A stretch of DNA of 39,898 bases from Pseudomonadota bacterium (GTDB lineage Bacteria; Myxococcota_A; Polyangia; Polyangiales; Polyangiaceae): assembly GCA_023428245.1 (NCBI GenBank), contig JAEYYX010000053.1, forward strand, positions 1 through 39,898. The letters run 5' to 3'. The translations under genes were made by a program, and so were the position numbers. This document shows, one piece after another, positions 34,211-39,898 of this stretch (the first letter of the stretch is position 1; each line of letters starts with the position of its first letter). The notes beneath the pieces are model-generated. The model made no database searches. It was not told the origin of the DNA and saw only the letters and a list, made by a program, of their open reading frames with translations.

Positions 34211-34900
34211 TCATTTCTCAGACGCAAAAATCGCCTTGTAAGTCACGGCCCCGAGAGCGCCTCCGATGATCGGAGCGACCCAGAAGAGCCAGAGCTGCTC
34301 GATGGCCCAGCCGCCCGCGAAGAGGGCAACCCCGGTGCTCCGAGCAGGATTCACCGACGTATTCGTGACGGGGATGCTGATCAGGTGGATCAAGGTGAGG
34401 CAGAGGCCGATGGCGATCGGAGCGAAGCCGGCGGGCGCGCGCGCGTCCGTCGAGCCGAGGATCACGAACAAGAAGATCCAAGTGAGCACGATCTCGGCGA
34501 CCAAGGCCGCGACCAACGAGTAGTTCCCGGGTGAGTGGTCCCCGTAGCCGTTCGAGGCGAAGCCGGCGTGCACGTCGAAACCCGGCGCACCGCTCGCGAT
34601 GACGTACAGGACGCCGCCCGCGAGGATGGCGCCAACGACCTGCGCGACGATGTAAGGGGCCAGTCGGTTGGCTGGGAAACGCCCCGCCACGAGGAGCCCC
34701 ACGGAAACGGCGGGGTTCAGGTGGCAGCCCGAAATCGGCCCGATTGTGTAGGCCATCGTCAGAACAGTCAGGCCAAAGGCGAACGAAACGCCCAAGAGCC
34801 CAATGCCCACGTCCGGGAAAGCCGCCGCTAAGACCGCGCTCCCGCACCCCCCGAACACGAGCCAAAACGTACCGATCAACTCCGCGACGTACTGCTTCAT
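34211..34900 (-). CDS. aqpZ: Aquaporin Z
   Basis: Inner-membrane water channel of 229 aa, normal for AqpZ. The two pore motifs are HLNPAV (N62-P63-A64) and SVNPARS (N184-P185-A186). The narrow filter residues F42, H172, T181 and R187 match those of E. coli AqpZ, so it should pass water and exclude glycerol. GGAAGGAG lies 6 nt before the ATG. It is a single gene with its own promoter region, converging on the DUF3829-like lipoprotein gene. Confidence 0.95.
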   Translation of the reverse strand: MKQYVAELIGTFWLVFGGCGSAVLAAAFPDVGIGLLGVSFAFGLTVLTMAYTIGPISGCHLNPAVSVGLLVAGRFPANRLAPYIVAQVVGAILAGGVLYVIASGAPGFDVHAGFASNGYGDHSPGNYSLVAALVAEIVLTWIFLFVILGSTDARAPAGFAPIAIGLCLTLIHLISIPVTNTSVNPARSTGVALFAGGWAIEQLWLFWVAPIIGGALGAVTYKAIFASEK

Positions 34901-35242
34901 GATGAGCTCCTTCCTGTGGTCCGCACCTCGCGAACCCCCAATCTTCTCACCGTCATTACCAGAGACTCAATATCGTCGTCGAGGGTCACATCGGCACACC
35001 CTGACTCACTCGGAGAGGCCCGCTCCATTCGCGAACGCCTCAAAAAGGCCCACCGTCCTTCCCGCGCCCCCGATCGGCGCTCCGGCGCTCCGGCCGAGGG
35101 TCGAGTCCCCGGAGCGCCCCCAGGCTCGCTCCAGAGAAGTGACCACAAAGTGAGCCTCGGGACCGGAAGCGTGGCGCTCGGCGCTCGGTCTGCCCCCTTC
35201 AAATTCGATCGCCAGCGACGAGCGGCGTGGTAAACGTGCGGC
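34901..35242. other. Divergent intergenic region with 10-bp inverted repeat
   Basis: Lies between aqpZ and the barrel-like gene, so it holds both promoters. GGCGCTCCGG at 35084-35093 pairs with CCGGAGCGCC at 35109-35118 (15-nt loop). The left arm is duplicated in tandem: the same ten bases occur at 35076-35085. No gene ends here, so it is not an obvious terminator. I see no credible small gene. Confidence 0.45.
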
Positions 35243-35917
35243 ATGAAACATACAGCTTTGGGATGGCTTGTCTGCGGCTTGGGGGTCTTGACTTGGTCCG
35301 GTCAGGCCCTGGCTGAGCGAGGCACGAAGACGCGAAAGCCTGTCACTCACGAAGTGCTCGCCCGCGTGGACGCCTCGGTAGCGCCAGGCGGCTTCGCCCT
35401 CCTGACGCACTCCCGAGCCGAAGGAGACTATGAAGCCGGAGCGATGCACCTCGGTCCGAGGCTCGCGGTCAACGTCGGATACGGAGTGAGCCGCCTCGTT
35501 CGGGTCGGCTTGGGGGCGGGGGCCGATTTTGCGATGGGCCTCGCGACCACACAGAACATCCCCTTCACGGACATCGACGGCTGGATTCGCTGGTTCGCCG
35601 GACCCACGGTCGGCTTCCGCTGGGGGCCACGGGTACCGCTCGAGCTCGAGGTGCAGCTCGCCTTCACACATCAAATGCCGATCGGAAGCCAGGGGCAGCC
35701 CTTGATCGTCGGGAGACCCGCTCTCGCCTATGAGCTCGGCTCCCAGATGTATGGCCTGAAGAACGGGGCAATCCTCTATTACCGACCCTACGGGGCCCGT
35801 TCACCCTTCGCGCTGCACGGCGGCGTGAGCTACGGCTGGGCGTTTTCCGGAGACTCGTGGAAAAACTCGAACCTATTCGCCGGCCAGCTCCTCTTCGGCT
35901 TGAGCGTCGGGCTCTAA
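35243..35917 (+). CDS. Secreted beta-barrel-like protein, unknown function
   Basis: Protein of 224 aa with a signal peptide (MKHTALGWLVCGLGVL, cleavage after GQALA). The mature part is made of alternating amphipathic strands with Gly and aromatic residues (LGPRLAVNVGYGVSRLVRVG, WFAGPTVGFRWGPRVPLELE, LHGGVSYGWAF) and ends in LLFGLSVGL, a pattern seen in small outer-membrane barrels. No family recognised. ATG at 35243 has no strong ribosome site. It converges on the TetR-GNAT gene with 20 bp between stops. Confidence 0.7.
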   Translation: MKHTALGWLVCGLGVLTWSGQALAERGTKTRKPVTHEVLARVDASVAPGGFALLTHSRAEGDYEAGAMHLGPRLAVNVGYGVSRLVRVGLGAGADFAMGLATTQNIPFTDIDGWIRWFAGPTVGFRWGPRVPLELEVQLAFTHQMPIGSQGQPLIVGRPALAYELGSQMYGLKNGAILYYRPYGARSPFALHGGVSYGWAFSGDSWKNSNLFAGQLLFGLSVGL

Positions 35918-35937
35918 GAGCCGCAAGCTCCCAAGTT

Positions 35938-37041
35938 TCAAACGTTCTCTGATTCAGCGCGGACGTATTCCAGGGCGCTCCCGCGCTCCGAAGCTCGCAC
36001 GAAACCGAGATTCTCAAGCAAGTGCACGAAGGGCGCGTTCGATTCGTCAGTGGTCGCGCGAACACGGCGGCATCCGCGCACGCGCCCTTCCCGGAGAGCC
36101 GCCTCGGCGATCTCATAGGCATACCCTCGTCCCTGGAAGCTGCGATCCACAGCCACCACAAGCTCTTCGGCGTCCCCCGGCCGCGGAGGCACAAGTCCCA
36201 CCACTCCTACAGGCCTACCGCTTCCATTTCGAGCGACAAACATCCCGAGCTCCCCTCGCGCAAAGCGACGTTCGCTCTCCAGCACGAGACTCCGGAGAGG
36301 CTCAGAGTCTCGAGCTTGGGAAGCAAAGAGCACTCGCCCGAGGCCACTCTCGACGCACAGCTCCGCGAGCTCTGGGATGTCCCCGAGTGCCCATGGCTCG
36401 AGCACCACACGGTCCGTCGCGAGCAGATTGGTCATTTCACCGGACCTCCGTCTCAACCCATCGAGCCATTCAGCGATCAGACGATTGAGCTGAGCCCGGG
36501 TGTGCTCTCGGTCGGAGGCGCTCACGACCTGTGTCCCGGCTTCTTCGAATATCGCCTCGAACAATCGCGAGAGAATCAGGATCGGACGCGGGCGGAGGAG
36601 ACCGCGCACAATCCACTCGCGGACCAATCGAGTGACGAGCGCCTCGTTCGCCCTCTGATCGAAGCCGATATGGTCCGCATCGGTCTCCCGAGTCCCGGCT
36701 CGAAGAAGAAGATTTCGAAATGCTGGGTCGGAGCATGCGTCCAAGTAGGCATCACAAGCAGCTCTCACCCCGGCCCATCCATCCGCGCTACTTTCGGCCG
36801 AGCTGATGCGATCTTCGAGCTCGCTCAGAGCCTCATCCGTAGCTGCCGCAAAGAGCTCCTCCTTTCCCCCGGGGAAGTGGTGCGCAAGGGCGACACGAGT
36901 CGCCTGGGCGAGCTTACACACATGGGCGAGGGAGACGTCCTCGTAGTGGCCTTCGGCAAAGGCACGACGCGCAGCCTTGACGATGCGGGCCCGCGTCGCC
37001 TCCCTGTTCCGGTCCCGCAGACTCTGTCCCCGCTCCGTCAT
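35938..37041 (-). CDS. TetR-type regulator fused to GNAT acetyltransferase
   Basis: One open frame of 367 aa with two domains. Residues 1-197 are a TetR repressor: REATRARIVKAARRAFAEG, then VSLAHVCKLAQATRVALAHHF and a helical ligand domain ending AEWLDGLRRRS. Residues 203-367 are a RimJ-like GNAT enzyme: TDRVVLEPWALGDIPELAEL, the acetyl-CoA loop Q303-G-R-G-Y-A308, and NAPFVHLLENLGFVRA near the end. The junction has GGAGG 9 nt before an internal ATG at 36435 (Met203), exactly where a free-standing GNAT would start, and an out-of-frame TGA just before it. So it could be a real fusion, a fusion with internal initiation, or two genes joined by an indel. ATG 37041 is chosen for the start; the longer frame is Arg-rich. 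Confidence 0.8.
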   Translation of the reverse strand: MTERGQSLRDRNREATRARIVKAARRAFAEGHYEDVSLAHVCKLAQATRVALAHHFPGGKEELFAAATDEALSELEDRISSAESSADGWAGVRAACDAYLDACSDPAFRNLLLRAGTRETDADHIGFDQRANEALVTRLVREWIVRGLLRPRPILILSRLFEAIFEEAGTQVVSASDREHTRAQLNRLIAEWLDGLRRRSGEMTNLLATDRVVLEPWALGDIPELAELCVESGLGRVLFASQARDSEPLRSLVLESERRFARGELGMFVARNGSGRPVGVVGLVPPRPGDAEELVVAVDRSFQGRGYAYEIAEAALREGRVRGCRRVRATTDESNAPFVHLLENLGFVRASERGSALEYVRAESENV

Positions 37042-37205
37042 CTCTTCTATCCCCAGTCGAACAGAAAATTGTCGCACAGCTCCTCGCCTCACGAAAGCGG
37101 GGCTCTTTCGGCGACGCGGCCGGCGCTCTTTTCGGAGTCGCCTATCGGCACACATGGGGCAGCTCTCTCGCTGCGCCCGGAAAAAAGCGCTAGGAAGCGC
37201 GCTCA

Positions 37206-37814
37206 GTGGCTCCTCGTTTCATCGCTCCGCGGGTCGTCGTTTACAGCGCGGCCGAAGCGCCGCCCGAGGTAAGCTCAGGCGTGCTCACCTTTGCTGAACT
37301 GCCCGCTGAGCTCGCCGGAGGATTCGTCTTTGGAGACGGCTCTCATCCTACAACCCGTCTCTGCGCGGGAGCGCTCGACATGCTCCTCGGGCTGAAGCGT
37401 CCCCGAAAAGTGCTCGACGTCGGCACTGGCACAGGCATCCTCGCGCGCATCGCTCGCGCCCGCGGAGTTCCTGTCGTCGTCGGTACGGACATCGATCCCA
37501 AGGCGCTTGCCTGGGCCCAAAGGCAGAGCGCGCTCGACGGAGCCGATCGAGAGATCGCGCTCACAAGCGACCTCCCGAACGCTCGGGGAGCGCGCTTCGA
37601 TCTCGTCGTAGCGAACATTCTCGAAGGGCCCCTCACTGAGCTCGCGCCGTCCATCGCGCAAGCTCTTCGCCCCGGCGCGACCCTTCTACTGAGCGGCTTC
37701 ACCCCGCTGCAGGTCCCTGCGCTCCGCGCGGTCTACGAGAAGTCGTCGCTTCGCTTCGTCCAAGAGGCGCGGCTCGGCGAATGGTCGCTGCTCAGCTTCG
37801 AATCCATGGGCTAG
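37206..37814 (+). CDS. PrmA-like protein methyltransferase, short form
   Basis: SAM-dependent methyltransferase of 202 aa. It has PrmA landmarks: FVFGDGSHPTTRLC (FGTGTHPTT in PrmA), motif I VLDVGTGTGILARIA, TDIDPKAL, and the catalytic-side motif VVANILEGPLTEL. PrmA is about 290 aa because of an N-terminal domain that binds ribosomal protein L11; that domain is missing here, replaced by about 35 residues. So the target may be another protein or small molecule. GTG at 37206 has AGGAAG about 8 nt upstream. It is divergent from the TetR-GNAT gene. Confidence 0.82.
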   Translation: MAPRFIAPRVVVYSAAEAPPEVSSGVLTFAELPAELAGGFVFGDGSHPTTRLCAGALDMLLGLKRPRKVLDVGTGTGILARIARARGVPVVVGTDIDPKALAWAQRQSALDGADREIALTSDLPNARGARFDLVVANILEGPLTELAPSIAQALRPGATLLLSGFTPLQVPALRAVYEKSSLRFVQEARLGEWSLLSFESMG

Positions 37815-37815
37815 A

Positions 37816-37839
37816 GCGCATCTCGAAAATGAGGTGCGC
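37816..37839 (+). terminator. Terminator-like hairpin after the PrmA-like gene
   Basis: GCGCATCTC/GAGGTGCGC, 9 bp with one G-T wobble and a GAAAAT loop, starting 2 bp after the stop codon. An A-rich stretch follows rather than T. Confidence 0.5.
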
Positions 37840-37914
37840 ACAAAAAGCACCAAGGAACCGTCGAGCAGATCTCCGGAAAATACGGCGAGCCAAAAGCGCC
37901 GCTCCGCGCGCAGC

Positions 37915-37935
37915 GAGCGCCAACGAGGGGCGCTC
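37915..37935 (-). terminator. Terminator-like hairpin after the HetC-like lipoprotein gene
   Basis: GAGCGCC/GGCGCTC stem of 7 bp with a 7-nt loop, 22 bp beyond the stop of the leftward lipoprotein gene. No T-run. Confidence 0.4.
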
Positions 37936-37957
37936 CGCCACGTGTGGACATTCGAGC

Positions 37958-38971
37958 TCAGGTCAAAGACGCGCTGAATACGGCGATCACCTTCGAAACG
38001 CTAGTGGGGCAGTGGGCCTTGTATTCCGCATCGGTCACGCCCCAAGTGGTGTTCAGCTTGATGCGCCCTGGCTCGCCGTAGCGAAGCGTAGCGAGACGCG
38101 TCAGACGACAAAACTCCTCGCGGCTTTGAGAGCGCGCGAGGGCCTTCGCTTCGTCGTGCAGGTAGGTGCCAGAGTCATCCTTAGCGAGAACCGGTTCGTC
38201 GCTCTGTGAATAGATCAGACCGCCATGACGAATGGTGGCGCCGGGAACACAAGCCGATGGGTCATGATTGTCCGAATAGGTCCCCGTGATGAGCCCGAAG
38301 CCGATGAGTGTGCTCACGCCGTTTATTATCTGGCGAACGTAAGGCACCTTCTGGGTGCGGCTATAGTTCCCTACAATCTGAAAGTCCGAAGGGATACCGT
38401 TCTGTAAGACATACATCCCGTCTCCCACGTACATCCCCGGAACGAGCTGGCGAGGAAGAAAATCACCCAACGGAACAATTTTCATCGTCGCTTGCGTCTT
38501 CTGATGCTCAGTCCAGTTACTGTGCGAGTAGAAGTCCTGCATCGTGTGCAAGATCTGCCCGAAAATGCTCTGAGCATCTTTATCCCTGAAGGCGTTCGGG
38601 TCGAGGTAGCGCACGAGGGTCGAATATTGACTCCTGAGGCGCGCCGTCGTCTCGAGGAAGCGGCAGTTGTCGAAGTGATATTCGCTCATGAGTTTCATGA
38701 ACCCAGCGTCCGTTCCTTCATTTTCGTCTCCGAGATTCTCCCGCACGCTCGACTTAAGAAAGAAGAGCGCTGCTTCCGTCAAATCTTCATGGTCCGCCGC
38801 CACAAAGCCTATGGAGGCGAACTCGTCTTCAGCTTCCCTTGTCATCTCCGCCTCCGCCTCTTCGGTGCTGACGACCTCCATTCCGCACCCTGCGAAGGCG
38901 ACCCCAAGAAGAGAGAGAGACATCACACAAACGATCGAGCGGGCGCGCCGCTTGAGGATTCTTTGGTTCAT
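37958..38971 (-). CDS. Lipoprotein with HetC/phospholipase C-like helical domain
   Basis: Predicted lipoprotein of 337 aa. The signal ends in VAFAGC (Cys29), then an acidic stretch (TEEAEAEMTREAEDE). The folded part has well-spaced His and Asp residues: ADHEDLTEAALFF (H61), SEYHFDNC (H99) and ILHTMQDFYSHSNWTEH (H142, D146, H150, N152). The motif H-x3-DFYSHSNW is typical of HetC-like and zinc phospholipase C/S1 nuclease-like folds, which bind zinc with such residues. A further D-E-A-K helix lies near the end. ATG 38971 has AAAGGA upstream and is preferred to ATG 38986. Substrate unknown; a surface or periplasmic hydrolase is inferred. Confidence 0.7.
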   Translation of the reverse strand: MNQRILKRRARSIVCVMSLSLLGVAFAGCGMEVVSTEEAEAEMTREAEDEFASIGFVAADHEDLTEAALFFLKSSVRENLGDENEGTDAGFMKLMSEYHFDNCRFLETTARLRSQYSTLVRYLDPNAFRDKDAQSIFGQILHTMQDFYSHSNWTEHQKTQATMKIVPLGDFLPRQLVPGMYVGDGMYVLQNGIPSDFQIVGNYSRTQKVPYVRQIINGVSTLIGFGLITGTYSDNHDPSACVPGATIRHGGLIYSQSDEPVLAKDDSGTYLHDEAKALARSQSREEFCRLTRLATLRYGEPGRIKLNTTWGVTDAEYKAHCPTSVSKVIAVFSASLT

Positions 38972-39522
38972 CGATTTCCTTTCCATGGCAGATTTGCCCT
39001 CGCGAGTTTTCTCGCACGCGGAGCTCCGACGGCTGGAGCAAGCGCCATGCCACCGGACCTCAAGAGGACGCGGGCCTTCCCTGGCAAAACAGGATTTCCC
39101 GACACCTCAAAGAGCTCACCACCTCAAAGCCACTTAAGAAGAACTCCCGCCACCAGCCCCAACCAAACGCACCATCAGGCGCCTCTCGAAAGCACATCTC
39201 CTCACCTCAGAATCTTCGGCAGCCTCCCCCTCGAGCGGGGAACGAGCGTTCGCTCAGAGAGATGCAAGGAGCGCGCTCGACAACTCTCGACCGCGTTCGC
39301 CGCACCGCAGAGTGATCGAACACGTTCAGCCATGATCGGACGATTCCTCGGGCTGCCCGACCGAAAACTCGATGTCCTTAGAAGAATGGGGCCCGAACTC
39401 GCGGAGAAGGGCCGGCTCACGTCTCCCGACGGGCTCGTGGGGGCGTTGGCACTCCCCTTGCTCTGAAGCGCGTGACGCGACGAGAAAAGCGCTCGTCGTA
39501 GATTCTCAGAGAAAGGTATTGA
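38972..39522. other. Intergenic region before the small secreted protein
   Basis: About 550 bp with promoters for both flanking genes. A short frame from ATG 39332 to 39466 (44 aa) has no ribosome site and no recognised similarity. A 7-bp hairpin (CGACGAG/CTCGTCG, 39478-39498) lies in the leader 24 bp before the ATG at 39523 and could affect its translation. Confidence 0.4.
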
Positions 39523-39843
39523 ATGATGAAGTTCTTGAGTGGTCTTCTGGTCCTGAGTCTTGGGCTCGGCGTCCTTCTTCAAACGGCTCCCGCAAACGCC
39601 GCTGGACTCAGCGGCTGGGTGAACATCGTCGAAGTCCGGACCTTCAACTCCGATGGCGGGGCGATCGTCCGGGTCGACGCAAACCTTCCCACCACGTGCG
39701 CCACGAAGAACGCCTTCCGCGTGACGCACGAGACATTGGTGCGCGCCGTGCACGCAAGCCACCTCGCTGGTCGCCCCATCCGCGTTCAAGCGACCGACTC
39801 TTGTGCCAACGTCTTCTCGAACGCGACCGAGGTCATCTTCTAA
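39523..39843 (+). CDS. Small secreted protein, unknown function
   Basis: Protein of 106 aa with a clear signal peptide (MMKFLSGLLVLSLGLGVLL, cleavage after APANA). The mature part is about 80 aa with two cysteines (TTCATK and DSCANV) that could form one disulfide, and strands such as WVNIVEVRTFNSDGGAIVRV. No family recognised. AAAGG lies 6-8 nt before the ATG. A strong hairpin follows the stop. Confidence 0.75.
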   Translation: MMKFLSGLLVLSLGLGVLLQTAPANAAGLSGWVNIVEVRTFNSDGGAIVRVDANLPTTCATKNAFRVTHETLVRAVHASHLAGRPIRVQATDSCANVFSNATEVIF

Positions 39844-39859
39844 GATCTCTCCGCGATGC

Positions 39860-39890
39860 GTGGGTTCGCCCCGCTCCGGGGCGCACCCGC
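39860..39890 (+). terminator. Strong hairpin after the small secreted protein
   Basis: Stem of about 12 bp with one mismatch: GGGT/ACCC outside and CGCCCC/GGGGCG inside, around a 5-nt GC-rich loop, 16 bp after the stop. No T-run before the window ends. Confidence 0.55.
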
Positions 39891-39898
39891 CAGCCGCA

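Noticed and set aside
39332..39466. 44-residue open frame
   Set aside because: No ribosome binding site, no signal or similarity.

Overview
The window is GC-rich, densely coded bacterial chromosome. I see no rRNA, tRNA, CRISPR array, insertion sequence or phage gene. Many predicted lipoproteins, Gly/Ser/Ala-rich linkers behind lipoboxes, WD40-like propellers on lipid anchors, and large families of one- and two-component regulators suggest a Myxococcota (Polyangiales-like) genome. This is inferred from gene style; no marker gene is present.

Layout. 0.3-4.7 kb: a doxX-chrA pair (chromate export) diverges from a CLC antiporter with fluoride-type signature residues, which is translationally coupled to an unknown lipoprotein. 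4.8-8.6 kb: a 14-TM MFS exporter converges on a LysR regulator and a YeiH-type transporter. 8.7-16.0 kb: a propeller lipoprotein, then a complete tripartite heavy-metal RND operon (czcCBA order). This diverges from a histidine kinase/response regulator pair (16.2-17.8 kb) across an intergenic region with two palindromes. 17.9-20.7 kb: a divergent pair of envelope proteins, one a Gly-rich propeller lipoprotein and the other a barrel-like protein with carboxypeptidase-regulatory-like repeats. 20.8-23.2 kb: a TetR regulator, a Cys-rich esterase lipoprotein and a four-TM membrane protein, tied together by three copies of one operator (TTGAC-N3-GTC core). 23.3-27.6 kb: an AraC regulator, a methyltransferase/thioredoxin-reductase-like pair, a DmeF-like Co/Ni exporter and a DUF4336-like protein. 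28.1-32.7 kb: a lipoprotein resembling polyglycine hydrolases (tandem repeats plus serine beta-lactamase fold) and a long U32 family protein (RlhA-like). 33.2-39.9 kb: a DUF3829-like lipoprotein, aquaporin Z, a barrel-like protein, a TetR-GNAT fusion ORF, a PrmA-like methyltransferase without the usual N-terminal domain, a HetC/phospholipase-C-like lipoprotein and a small secreted protein.

Functional theme. Export of toxic ions recurs (chromate, probable fluoride, divalent heavy metals, Co/Ni), along with envelope lipoproteins of unknown role and local regulators. The best candidates for new biology are the TetR three-operator regulon, the TetR-GNAT fusion with an internal ribosome binding site, the oxidoreductase/methyltransferase pair with its own palindrome, the polyglycine-hydrolase-like lipoprotein and the coupled CLC-lipoprotein pair.
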